A stretch of 64,000 nt of DNA from Sphingomonas sp. BK235 (GTDB taxonomy: Bacteria > Pseudomonadota > Alphaproteobacteria > Sphingomonadales > Sphingomonadaceae): contig NZ_SLXN01000006.1 of assembly GCF_004345855.1 (NCBI RefSeq), positions 186,001-250,000 of the forward strand, in the 5' to 3' direction. The position numbers and the translations under genes were made by a program. The notes under the pieces are model-generated. The model was not told the origin of the DNA, did not search any database, and saw only the letters and a program-made list of their open reading frames with translations. Positions 40,303 through 48,527 of the stretch are shown in pieces (positions within the stretch are counted from its first letter, which is position 1; each line of letters starts with the position of its first letter).

Positions 40303-43193
40303 TGGCACTCGACCAGGACCTGCTCGACAAGGTCTCAGCGCTGCTCGGCCGTCGCGACCTCACCCAGCAGGAGTTCTCGGCCTGGTGGGCGGGCGCGGCG
40401 GACGGTGGCCTGGCCGGCGACGGGCTATTCCCGGCGACCGACAGCGCCGGCTTCGTGCGCTCGCTGCCGTCGCCGGCGAAGGTGCTCGAGCTGGCGCGCG
40501 GCGGCGCGCTGCCCGGCGGCTCTGCGACGATCGCCAACTATCTCCGCGATCGGAAGCTGAAGAACGATACGCCCGGGCTGCAGGCGGCGCTGGACGCCTT
40601 CATGCTCGACGACGTCGTCAACACGCTCGTCTTCGACGACGGCGTCTACTCGCCGCATTGGAGCGGCGTCATCCCGAACGGGAAGCGCAAGCGGCTTGTC
40701 GGCACGCACAACGCGATCCTCTACGCGACCACCCGCGCGCAGCTCATCACCTGCGTCGCCAACGAGATCTGGTGGGACCGCATCACGGCGATCGGCGCGG
40801 TGAAGGTGCTGCTGTCCAAGGATCCCACCTTCCAGACCGAGGGCACCGTCTCGGTCATCACCATGGCGTCGCCCCATCCGGTGAAGGCGGGGCAGCAGGT
40901 CAAGATCTACGCCAACGATCCGATCCCCAACCAGAAGACCGCGGACGGCGCCGGCACGCGCCACGAGGGCGAGGACGCCGTCGTCGGCAAGGACAACACC
41001 GACGATCCGACCAAGATCATCCTGACGGCGCCGCTTCGCGGCTCCTACACGATGAACCCGCGGATCGCGCTGATGCCCGACGCCGCGCTCGAGATCCACG
41101 GCTTCACCGTCAGCTGCGACACCCCGCTGCTCACCGGACCAGGCGCTGGCGTGCGCGGCGCGGTGCAGCTGATCCAGATGGCGCAGCCCGAGGTCATCGG
41201 CCTGCGCTGCCGCCAGTTCTTCGGGCCGCTGGTGTGGCTGGTCTCCAACCGGCAGCCGGTGGTCGACCGGCTCCACTTCGAGCGCTCGCCGACGATCCCG
41301 ACGTCGGGCAATTGGCCCTACGGCGTCAACGACACCTGCAACACGGGGCTCCGGCTGAGCAACGGATCCTTCATGGACATCCGCCACCCGAACGACGCCG
41401 GCGGCTACTCCTGTTTCGATGATGATCCCGCACCCTGGAAGTACGGCTCAGCGCGTGACGGCATCGTGAGCCAGTGCGTCGCGCTCGGCTGTTCCAACGG
41501 CTTCGGCGTTCACGACGAGGTCGACGGCTACATCTTCGAAGCCTGCATCGCCGCCAACTTCTACGCCGGCGCCAGCTCGGGCGGGCCCGCCTATTCGCCG
41601 CGCGGGACCAACATCAAGATCCGCAACTGCATGGACTTCAACTGCCGGCAGGGCATCGCCTTCTCCTGCTACGGACCAGGGAACGAGGTCAGCGGACACC
41701 ACAGCGAGCGCGCGCAGGTCAGCAGCCTGGCCACCAGTTCGCCGACGGCGAACGATCCCGCCACCTTCGAGCTGACGATCCGCGACAGCTACTTCTCGCA
41801 CCGCCCGGTCGAGAGCGGCTCGGCGACGATCTACCTGGCGCAGGATTACGACTCGCACGTCCGCTTCGGCGACAACGTCACCTTCGCGGTCGAGGGCGAG
41901 ACCGATCACCGCCGCGTGTTCAGCTACACGCGCGCGACGATCACCGGGCGTGGCCCGACGATCGACCTCACGAAGGTGCGCCAGCCGCAGGACCAAGTCC
42001 GCTATGCCGGCGTCGCCGCGGGCGGGCGCGGGTACCGCGTCGGCGATCTCCTGACGCCGCAGGGCGGGACTTGGTCGCGGACGGCGAAGGTCCAGGTCAC
42101 CAGCGTCAGCGCGGCGGGCGAGGTCCAGCGCGTCGACGTCTCCGACGTCGGCGCCTACACCGCACTCCCGCAGGGGATCGCCGCGACCACCGGCGGCAGC
42201 GGCCGTGGCTGCACCGTCACCGTGTCGGGCGGGCAGGGCGCGACGATTTTCTGGCACCAGGACTACAAGCCGAGCAGCGTCCGCTTCGACCGCGGCGCCG
42301 GCGTGAAGGTCATCGCCGGGCCGACCTACGTGAAGGATCTCTGGGGCGGTGCCGTCGACGACAACAACACGCCCTTCGCCGCCGCGGTGCATGAGTTCCC
42401 CGACACCTTCTACGAGGGGATCCACAATCTCGGCGGGGCGCATGGCTACAACCCGGCCGGGCTCTACGCCGAGCGCTTCCCCAACCTGAAGCACTCGATC
42501 CGCAAGCTCGTGTTCGGCGAGGAGACCGGCTCCTACTACATGGAGATCTCCTACAACTCGGCCACGCCGTCGCTGCCGGTGGCGAACCTCCTCGACCGCA
42601 AGATCACGATGCGGATCCAGGGCACCAACTACGACGGCACCGTGCTCACGCCGATCGACAAGACGAAGGTGCCCGGCGATTTCGAGCTCGTGGTGGTCAA
42701 CGCCACCGCGGGCCGGATCACCTCGGACAACATCGTGATCCCCGCCGGCGAGGCGCTCACCGTGCGCTACTCGTCGCTCGACTCCACGATGGCAGTCGCG
42801 AAGACGTGGAGCACGCCCTTCCGGCTCGCCGGCGCGCGATCCAACACCTACACCGTCACCGGCGCCCATATCGGCGGCCTGCAGGCGGTGCGGATGGTCG
42901 ACGGCAACCGCACGATCACACTCCCCAAGGGCCGGCTCACCGAGTACGACGCGGCGGGCAACGTTGTCGTCAGCGCGCTCAACGTGCGGGTCGGCGACCG
43001 GGTCTACTTCGAGCAGCGCAACGCGAACAGCTGGGGCTTTCTCACCGAGAACGGCGACCTGATCGATCCCGACGGCGCCGCCTCGGCCTTCACCCGCTCG
43101 GGCGGCCCGGGCACCAGCTGCTACGCGGAATGTGTCTCCAACGTCGACGGCGTGTCGGCGCGCTGGACCATCGGCGGCACCGTCGCCCCCTAA
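40302..43193 (+). CDS. Tailspike with right-handed beta-helix
   Basis: A 963-residue receptor-binding protein. The start is ATG 40302 (TGATG coupling). After an N-terminal attachment segment, IANYLRDRKLKNDTPGLQAA begins a pectate-lyase-like beta-helix. Repeating strand-turn units run from about residue 110 to 560 (INVL-type VNTLVFDDGVY, IRNCMDFNCRQGIAFSCYG, LTIRDSYFSHR). The C-terminal 350 residues look like beta-sandwich modules. Such spikes degrade or bind surface polysaccharide; Sphingomonas surface glycans are a natural target. Catalytic residues cannot be assigned by eye. Confidence 0.82.
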   Translation: MALDQDLLDKVSALLGRRDLTQQEFSAWWAGAADGGLAGDGLFPATDSAGFVRSLPSPAKVLELARGGALPGGSATIANYLRDRKLKNDTPGLQAALDAFMLDDVVNTLVFDDGVYSPHWSGVIPNGKRKRLVGTHNAILYATTRAQLITCVANEIWWDRITAIGAVKVLLSKDPTFQTEGTVSVITMASPHPVKAGQQVKIYANDPIPNQKTADGAGTRHEGEDAVVGKDNTDDPTKIILTAPLRGSYTMNPRIALMPDAALEIHGFTVSCDTPLLTGPGAGVRGAVQLIQMAQPEVIGLRCRQFFGPLVWLVSNRQPVVDRLHFERSPTIPTSGNWPYGVNDTCNTGLRLSNGSFMDIRHPNDAGGYSCFDDDPAPWKYGSARDGIVSQCVALGCSNGFGVHDEVDGYIFEACIAANFYAGASSGGPAYSPRGTNIKIRNCMDFNCRQGIAFSCYGPGNEVSGHHSERAQVSSLATSSPTANDPATFELTIRDSYFSHRPVESGSATIYLAQDYDSHVRFGDNVTFAVEGETDHRRVFSYTRATITGRGPTIDLTKVRQPQDQVRYAGVAAGGRGYRVGDLLTPQGGTWSRTAKVQVTSVSAAGEVQRVDVSDVGAYTALPQGIAATTGGSGRGCTVTVSGGQGATIFWHQDYKPSSVRFDRGAGVKVIAGPTYVKDLWGGAVDDNNTPFAAAVHEFPDTFYEGIHNLGGAHGYNPAGLYAERFPNLKHSIRKLVFGEETGSYYMEISYNSATPSLPVANLLDRKITMRIQGTNYDGTVLTPIDKTKVPGDFELVVVNATAGRITSDNIVIPAGEALTVRYSSLDSTMAVAKTWSTPFRLAGARSNTYTVTGAHIGGLQAVRMVDGNRTITLPKGRLTEYDAAGNVVVSALNVRVGDRVYFEQRNANSWGFLTENGDLIDPDGAASAFTRSGGPGTSCYAECVSNVDGVSARWTIGGTVAP

Positions 43194-43229
43194 GCCACTA
43201 CCAGGCCGGCGCGCCGGCGGAGATCCCCC

Positions 43230-43526
43230 ATGACTGACACCCCCACCGCCTCGGCCGTCGTCGTGGCGCCGGCACCCGCGCGCGTCACCTGGCACGGCGT
43301 CGCCTCGCTCGTCGTGTCGGCGCTGACCTTCCTGGTCACCCTCTTCACGATCGTCTTCTACGGCGGCCAGCTCACGCGCCAGGTCGGCGACAACGAGCGC
43401 CGCACCACCCAGCTCGAGCAGCGCGCCGATCGCGCCGACAGCGAGACCCGCGACCTCGGCAAGATCGTCGCCCGGGTCGACGCCAAGCTCGACCTGCTGC
43501 TCGCGCGCTCGCCCGCGCGCGACTGA
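43230..43526 (+). CDS. Small membrane/coiled-coil protein of the lysis cassette (XhlA-like)
   Basis: A 98-residue protein with one membrane segment (VASLVVSALTFLVTLFTIVF, about residues 25-44) followed by a charged coiled coil (DNERRTTQLEQRADRADSET). The layout resembles XhlA-type proteins that assist holins. It is the first gene of the lysis cassette. Confidence 0.6.
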   Translation: MTDTPTASAVVVAPAPARVTWHGVASLVVSALTFLVTLFTIVFYGGQLTRQVGDNERRTTQLEQRADRADSETRDLGKIVARVDAKLDLLLARSPARD

Positions 43527-43549
43527 CCTCACCACCGAAGGGAACACCC

Positions 43550-44320
43550 ATGTCGATCCTGCTCGAGCGGGCGAGCGCTGCCGCGCACGCCTGGTCCGTC
43601 CGTATTGCCGCGATCGGCGCCGCGCTCTCCGCCGCGCTGCTCGCGCTCGACCCAACCGTGCTGCAGGGCGCCTGGAACGGCATGCCGCCCGAGCTGCGCG
43701 CGCTCTTGCCCGAGCACCTGCAGGCGTGGATCGGCCTGCTGCTCTTCGTCGGCGTCACCGTCGCGCGCGCGGTACCGCAGCCGAAGGCCGCGCACCGCCT
43801 GGGCCTGCTCAGCACGCCGGCGCCGGCGCTGATGGTCGGGCCGGTCGCGATTGCGCTGCTCCACCACTTCGAGAGCTGCCGACTCTCCGCTTACCGCTGC
43901 CCGGCGGGCAAATGGACGATCGGCTGGGGGATGACCTATTATCCCGACGGCCGGCGCGTGAAGGCGGGCGACCGCATCACCCAGGAGCAAGCCGATGCGA
44001 TGTTCGCGCAGCTGCTCGCCCGCGACTTCGCGGCGCCGGTCATGGCGGCGATCGGCCGCGTGCCCGTCACCGCGCAGCAGTTCGGCGCGATGGTCGCGCT
44101 GGCCTATAACATCGGGCTCAAGGCCTTCCGCAGCTCGAGCGTGCTGCGGCTCCACCGCGCCGGCCAGATCGACGCGGCCGCGGCCGCATTCGGCCTCTTC
44201 AACCTGGTCGACGGCAAGAAGAGCAGCGGCCTGGTGCGCCGGCGCGCGGCCGAGGCCGCGCTCTACCTCGGCGACTTCGCCGAGCTGAAGGCGCGGACCT
44301 TCGGCAAGGTGACCGCGTGA
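43550..44320 (+). CDS. Endolysin: two-TM holin-like domain fused to GH24 lysozyme
   Basis: A 256-residue protein. The N-terminal 80 residues hold two membrane segments (SVRIAAIGAALSAALLALDP and LQAWIGLLLFVGVTVARAVP) in the DUF7940-like holin layout, normally a separate gene. From about residue 100 a T4-type muramidase follows with the catalytic Glu in HHFESCRLSAYRCPAG, then WTIGWGMTYYPDG, and FGAMVALAYNIGLKAFRSSS. It should cut the glycan strands of peptidoglycan. The membrane part may act as holin, as a signal-anchor, or both. GGGAAC precedes ATG 43550. Confidence 0.85.
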   Translation: MSILLERASAAAHAWSVRIAAIGAALSAALLALDPTVLQGAWNGMPPELRALLPEHLQAWIGLLLFVGVTVARAVPQPKAAHRLGLLSTPAPALMVGPVAIALLHHFESCRLSAYRCPAGKWTIGWGMTYYPDGRRVKAGDRITQEQADAMFAQLLARDFAAPVMAAIGRVPVTAQQFGAMVALAYNIGLKAFRSSSVLRLHRAGQIDAAAAAFGLFNLVDGKKSSGLVRRRAAEAALYLGDFAELKARTFGKVTA

Positions 44321-44763
44321 AGGCTGCCGCGCTGCTCGAGCTGCTGCGCCGACTCGCGCCGCTGCTGACGATCGCCGGGCTCGCCGCGGCCGCGCTCTAC
44401 CTGCGCGCCGAGCTGGTCGACGCGCGGCACGATCTGGCGCTCGAGCGCAGCCAGGCGACCGCCGCGGCCGAGCGCGCGCGCCGCGAGCGCGCCGAGATCG
44501 TCGCGGCAAGCGCGCAGCGCGAGGCGAAGGCGACGTCGACCTTCGCCGACCGGCTCGCCGCGCGCGAGCCGCTGATCGTCCACTCCACCGACACCGTGAG
44601 GGAATATGCTCAGACTGACGCCGGCCGGGCTCTGTGCCTTGGCGCTGACCGCGTGCGCGCCATCGATGCGCTCGATGCCGCCCGTCCCGGTGCGGGTGCG
44701 GCCGCCGGCCGCGGCGATGGAGCCCTGCACCCTGTCGCCGGTTCTCCGCCAACCGGACGGTAG
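44317..44763 (+). CDS. Inner-membrane spanin (Rz-like)
   Basis: A 148-residue protein. One N-terminal membrane segment (LLTIAGLAAAALYLRAELVD) is followed by a long charged coiled coil (ARHDLALERSQATAAAERAR), the i-spanin layout. It overlaps the endolysin stop, and its 3' part contains the Rz1-like gene in another frame, as in lambda. The pair would fuse inner and outer membranes in the last lysis step. Confidence 0.8.
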   Translation: MKAAALLELLRRLAPLLTIAGLAAAALYLRAELVDARHDLALERSQATAAAERARRERAEIVAASAQREAKATSTFADRLAAREPLIVHSTDTVREYAQTDAGRALCLGADRVRAIDALDAARPGAGAAAGRGDGALHPVAGSPPTGR

Positions 44764-44908
44764 CGCGACCTCGGCCGACGCCGAGGGCACGATCCGCAAC
44801 CGCGGCTTCGACGTGTGGAGCTGCGACGACAAGCGCCAGCTCCTGATCGACGCATGGCCCGAGGGCGTGCTGCCGACGACGCTCGGCGAGCTTGCCAAGC
44901 CGCGCTGA
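44606..44908 (+). CDS. Outer-membrane spanin lipoprotein (Rz1-like)
   Basis: A 100-residue product of a frame that starts inside the Rz-like gene. The signal peptide ends in a lipobox, LTAC (about residues 14-17), followed by a Pro-rich segment (MPPVPVRVRPPAAAM). This is the Rz1 pattern. The C-terminal domain (CTLSPVLRQPDGSATSADAE to the end) is longer than in lambda Rz1, so part of it may have another role. Confidence 0.72.
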   Translation: MLRLTPAGLCALALTACAPSMRSMPPVPVRVRPPAAAMEPCTLSPVLRQPDGSATSADAEGTIRNRGFDVWSCDDKRQLLIDAWPEGVLPTTLGELAKPR

Positions 44909-44941
44909 CCCGCCTCTTCGTTTCATCCAGGAAGGACCACT

Positions 44942-45406
44942 ATGAGGACCCTGCTTCTTCGGGCGGGCGCGATCGCGCTCGCTCTCATTCCGGCGATCGC
45001 GTCGGCGCAGACCGCGGCGTCGGTCGCAGCGCCGGCCGGCTACGCGCCGATGAGCGCGGCGTGTGTCGCGCAGGTCGACGGCAGCTGCGTCGCGGTGAGC
45101 GCGGCCGCGCCGCTGCCGACCGGAAGCGTGCGCGAGACGGTGCGCCTGGCGCTCGCCAACGTGCCCTCCGCCGCCCAGACCATCTACGGCGGGACCTATA
45201 TCCTGACGCAGAGCTGCTCGGCCTACGGCACGCTCAACTTCCAGGTGCTCGGGCCCGACGGCGTCACCTTCGCCACCGCGGCGAGCAAGACCGCCAGCGA
45301 CACCGGCGCTTCCGGTACCGTGATCGGGCTCGGCTCGAACGCCAGCGTGCGCGTGACGATCAGCGGGACGACCGGCTGCGCCGCCATCCTGTCGCGGGTG
45401 CCGTGA
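44942..45406 (+). CDS. Exported protein of unknown function (154 aa)
   Basis: A signal peptide (LLLRAGAIALALIPAIASAQ) precedes a beta-rich domain with four or more Cys (AACVAQVDGSCVAV, LTQSCSAYGTLNFQV, SGTTGCAAIL). Nothing further is recognised. It overlaps the SGNH hydrolase gene by TGATG, and both encode signal peptides, so they probably work in the same compartment. Confidence 0.65.
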   Translation: MRTLLLRAGAIALALIPAIASAQTAASVAAPAGYAPMSAACVAQVDGSCVAVSAAAPLPTGSVRETVRLALANVPSAAQTIYGGTYILTQSCSAYGTLNFQVLGPDGVTFATAASKTASDTGASGTVIGLGSNASVRVTISGTTGCAAILSRVP

Positions 45407-46875
45407 TGCGGCGCCTGATCCCCGCAATCGCGGCGGCGCTGCTGCTGCCGGCCGCCGCGCTCGCCCAGGTGGCGACGCCGAGCATCTACGCCAGCGGCCA
45501 GCCCGAGCCGTCCTCGCCCCGCGACCTCGGCATGCTGGTGACCTACCGCACGGCGACGCCGAACCTCTCGACGGCGCTGTTCCCGACCAACGCCTCGGGC
45601 CAGAGTAACACGCGGCGCCAGCTGCCGATCGCCAACCTGATCGACCCGACCTGCATCAAGCGCCTGCGCGTGGTGCTCCCCGCCTGGCACCAGAAATCGA
45701 CGGCGCCGGCCGAGGAGAACGTCGGCGCCGGCGTGACCTCGCACAACGCGCTCGAGCGCGTCTGGAACGATGGCACGCCGGTCGAGATCACCTGGGGCGG
45801 GGCGGCGACGCTCACCTACGTGCCCGGCACGACCCACTTCTCGGACGCGATCGTCGGACCATTCACCTCGCGCACGCTCGGCTGGCGCAGCTACCAGACC
45901 TGGCCGTCGGGCACGCTCGTCTCGGGTAGCGCGCCGCTCTACGCCGCGCGCGGCGAGTATGTGAACGGCGGGGGCACGCGCACCGACGCCACCATGGTCG
46001 CCGGCAACCCGGGCCAGGCGCCGGGCAACGGCTTCGGCTATGGTCCGCTCGGCGGGGTCGCGCATGTCAGCGGCACCTGCAGCGTGCCGCACGCTCTCGC
46101 CATCTTCGGCGACAGCATCGTGCGCGCCGCCGGCGACAATGGGACCTTCGCCAACGGCGGCGACCCTGCGACCGGCCTGGCGGGCTACCTCGAGCGCGCG
46201 CTCGGCGGCGACTATCCGGTCGTGAACGTCGGCCAGTTCGGGTCGCAGTGGTCCAACCTCGCCACGAACGCCCAGGCGGGGCGCAATACCGCGCTGCTAC
46301 CCTTCGTCGATCGCATCGTCGTCGAGCTGGGGACCAACGAGGCGACCGGCAATGTCACGACCTGGCGTCAGAGGGCGCTCGACGCCTGGCTGGTGCTGCG
46401 CTCGATCCACCCGAGCGCCAAGATGGCGCAGTTCACGATCACGCCGCAGGTCTCGCTGAAGTCGGGCGCGACGGTCTACGCGCCGGCGAACCAAGACAAC
46501 ACGACGACGGGCGGCGGCCGCTTCGTGGTCGGCGGCTCGGTCGACCTCGGCAACGAGTGGCTGCGCGACGGCGCGCCGTTCGACACCGCGACCAAGGCGG
46601 TCGCCGAGATCGGCGCGACCGGCGCGACGATCGCGCGCGTCGGCGCCGCAGGGCATCCGCTCAACCTAGTGGTCGACGTCGCCGGCTTCGTCACGACCGG
46701 CCGCAACACGAATATCTGGCGCGACGGCCTGCTCTACAGCGCTGCCTGGGCTGGTGACGGGATCCACCCGTCGGACGACGGCCACGCGGCGATCGCCGCC
46801 TGGTTACGCGCGCTGCCGGCGTGGCAGGCGTTCCTGGCTGGGCGCTTCGAGCCGATGCGGGTGATCACCCGGTAA
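45406..46875 (+). CDS. Exported SGNH-type hydrolase
   Basis: A 489-residue protein with a signal peptide (RLIPAIAAALLLPAAALAQ). The SGNH/GDSL blocks are in order: block I LAIFGDSIVRAAG (Ser near residue 237), block III IVVELGTNEATGN, block V WAGDGIHPSDDGHAAIAAWL with the Asp-x-x-His pair. The N-terminal 220 residues are a beta-rich domain of unknown type. Such enzymes remove acyl groups from polysaccharides or esters. Placement after lysis genes and an export signal suggest either surface-glycan modification by the lysogen or a virion-associated deacylase. Longer in-frame starts are not supported. Confidence 0.78.
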   Translation: MRRLIPAIAAALLLPAAALAQVATPSIYASGQPEPSSPRDLGMLVTYRTATPNLSTALFPTNASGQSNTRRQLPIANLIDPTCIKRLRVVLPAWHQKSTAPAEENVGAGVTSHNALERVWNDGTPVEITWGGAATLTYVPGTTHFSDAIVGPFTSRTLGWRSYQTWPSGTLVSGSAPLYAARGEYVNGGGTRTDATMVAGNPGQAPGNGFGYGPLGGVAHVSGTCSVPHALAIFGDSIVRAAGDNGTFANGGDPATGLAGYLERALGGDYPVVNVGQFGSQWSNLATNAQAGRNTALLPFVDRIVVELGTNEATGNVTTWRQRALDAWLVLRSIHPSAKMAQFTITPQVSLKSGATVYAPANQDNTTTGGGRFVVGGSVDLGNEWLRDGAPFDTATKAVAEIGATGATIARVGAAGHPLNLVVDVAGFVTTGRNTNIWRDGLLYSAAWAGDGIHPSDDGHAAIAAWLRALPAWQAFLAGRFEPMRVITR

Positions 46876-46956
46876 CGCACGTCGACTCGGTGGGGCGCCG
46901 GCGGGCGCCCCACTGAGCACCAGATCTCCAACATTCCCAGCCCTTACGTTCCCGCC

Positions 46957-47274
46957 ATGTTCCGGCATGCTGGTCGAGCGATGGGTGCCAATTTCCGACC
47001 TGAGACGCTGGCCGAGCTGGCGGGCCGTGGCAACGTCGCGGTGCGCTGCGCGTGCGGTCACCGCGCCGTCATCGATGGCCCGAAGCTCTCGCGCTACTTC
47101 ATGGTGCACCTGTGGGACGGCCGCCTGCACATGGTCCAGGACCGGCTGCGCTGCACCAGGTGCCGCGGCAAGCGCGTGCGGCTCGGGCTCACCTATGACC
47201 TGCCGACCGGGCCAGAGTGGGGGCCGCAAGGGCCGCGCGAATGGAAGGAGCTGGTCCGCCGGCTGCGCGGATAG
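46957..47274 (+). CDS. Zinc-ribbon-like phage protein (105 aa)
   Basis: AVRCACGHRAVIDGPKLSRY and DRLRCTRCRGKRVRLGL supply two Cys pairs (CxC and CxxC) that can bind one zinc. The protein is basic and small; similar zinc-ribbon proteins occur near DNA methylase genes in phages. ATG 46981 is an alternative start. Function unknown. Confidence 0.6.
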   Translation: MFRHAGRAMGANFRPETLAELAGRGNVAVRCACGHRAVIDGPKLSRYFMVHLWDGRLHMVQDRLRCTRCRGKRVRLGLTYDLPTGPEWGPQGPREWKELVRRLRG

Positions 47275-47616
47275 GCTTCCTCGACCGCCGGCGCGGTGTC
47301 ATAGTCGCCTCGCTGGCCCCATCGTAGCCGAGAGGGTCAGCCCGCGCGCGCGGAACATCCTGTGGTCACCGGTTCGCCGGGTGGCCCGCAGAATAGAAGA
47401 CCCTTCGGGGGAATACGCGGGGGCGTAGCTCCACAGGTCTGCGCGGCTAACCACCCGGTTCGGGCGGCCGGCCGCGCAGCACCACCACCAGACATTCGCG
47501 GCCGAGAGCCGCTGCCGAGATCCTGCGCCGACCTGGTGCAGGCCCGTCGATCGTCGCCGATCGGCGCGATCCCGCGCGCGTAGCCGAGCGCTTCCTCCTG
47601 AAGAGAAAGCACCAGC
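47275..47616. other. Non-coding stretch before the methylase gene
   Basis: About 340 bp. Several short frames are open on both strands but have no ribosome binding site, domain or plausible composition. No tRNA or terminator is identified. It may hold the promoter of the methylase gene; AGAGAAAG precedes its ATG. Confidence 0.45.
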
Positions 47617-48417
47617 ATGCCCACCACCACCGCCATCCGGCCGATCGCGCCGTGCCTGGGCGGCAAGCGCAACCTGGCCAAGCGCCTGTGCGCCATCATC
47701 GATGCGACGCCGCACCGTACCTATGTCGAGCCCTTCGTCGGCATGGGCGGGATCTTCCTGCGCCGCGGCCGTGCCGCGCCGGCCGAGGTGATCAACGACA
47801 TCTCGCGCGACGTCTCCAACCTATTCCGCGTCGTGCGCCGCCACTTCGAGCCGCTGGTCGACGAGCTGGAGCTGCTGCTCGCCAGCCGCGACGAGTTTGA
47901 GCGGCAGCGCTTGGTAGCCCCGGACACGCTGACCGACATCGAGCGTGCCGCGCGCTTCCTCTACCTCCAGCGCCTCGCCTTCGGCGGGAAGGTCACCGGG
48001 CGCACCTTCGGCGTGTCGGCGGGGCGACCATCGCGCTTCGACTATGCTCAGCTCCGCGCGGAGATCCGCGCGCTCGGCGCGCGCCTCGCGCCGGTCACGA
48101 TTGAGCGGCTGCCCTATGCCGACCTGATCCGGCGGTACGACTCGGCCGAGACGCTCTTCTACCTCGACCCGCCCTATTGGGGCTGCGAGGACGATTACGG
48201 CGCCGACGTGTTCGCGCGCGGCGATTTCGAGCAGCTCGCCGACCAGCTCGCCGGGATCCGCGGCAAGTTCGTGCTGTCGATTAACGCGACGGAAGGCTCG
48301 CGCGCGGTATTCAGCCGGTTCCGCACCGTGGACGTCGATGTTGCCTGGTCGATCGCGACCAAGGCGATGGGCACGGCGAAGCGCGTCACAGAGCTGGTCG
48401 TCAGCAACATCGGCTGA
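47617..48417 (+). CDS. D12-class (Dam-type) N6-adenine DNA methyltransferase
   Basis: A 266-residue methylase. IAPCLGGKRNLAKRL and TYVEPFVGMGGIFLRRG form the SAM-binding motif I region, and FYLDPPYWGCEDDYG gives the catalytic DPPY (residues 184-187). Other D12 features are INDISRDVSNLFRVVRRHF and the C-terminal TELVVSNIG. It probably methylates adenine in a short site such as GATC, protecting phage DNA from host restriction. No partner nuclease lies nearby, so it is an orphan methylase. Confidence 0.88.
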   Translation: MPTTTAIRPIAPCLGGKRNLAKRLCAIIDATPHRTYVEPFVGMGGIFLRRGRAAPAEVINDISRDVSNLFRVVRRHFEPLVDELELLLASRDEFERQRLVAPDTLTDIERAARFLYLQRLAFGGKVTGRTFGVSAGRPSRFDYAQLRAEIRALGARLAPVTIERLPYADLIRRYDSAETLFYLDPPYWGCEDDYGADVFARGDFEQLADQLAGIRGKFVLSINATEGSRAVFSRFRTVDVDVAWSIATKAMGTAKRVTELVVSNIG

Positions 48418-48496
48418 TCAGCGCGGGGTATCGCTGAGGGTACGAACACTCGGCGGATACCCCGCTCAGCCGCAGAAAACCGCCATCCGCGCGTGC

Positions 48497-48525
48497 ATCG
48501 CGGCGGAGGCTTCCTCCGCCGCGGT
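48497..48525 (-). terminator. Hairpin C, GGCGGAGG-type, after the membrane protein gene
   Basis: GCGGCGGAGG (48500-48509) pairs perfectly with CCTCCGCCGC (48513-48522) around a CTT loop and extends outward. It begins 3 bp beyond the stop of the leftward gene at 48528, so it should end that transcript. Its core equals hairpins A and B. Confidence 0.6.
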
Positions 48526-48527
48526 CG

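Noticed and set aside
41448..43655. 735-codon open frame antisense to the tailspike
   Set aside because: Same antisense composition effect; the sense gene has clear beta-helix features.
47299..47715. Minus-strand frame in the gap before the methylase
   Set aside because: No start signal or domain and it overlaps the methylase start; composition is that of random GC-rich DNA.
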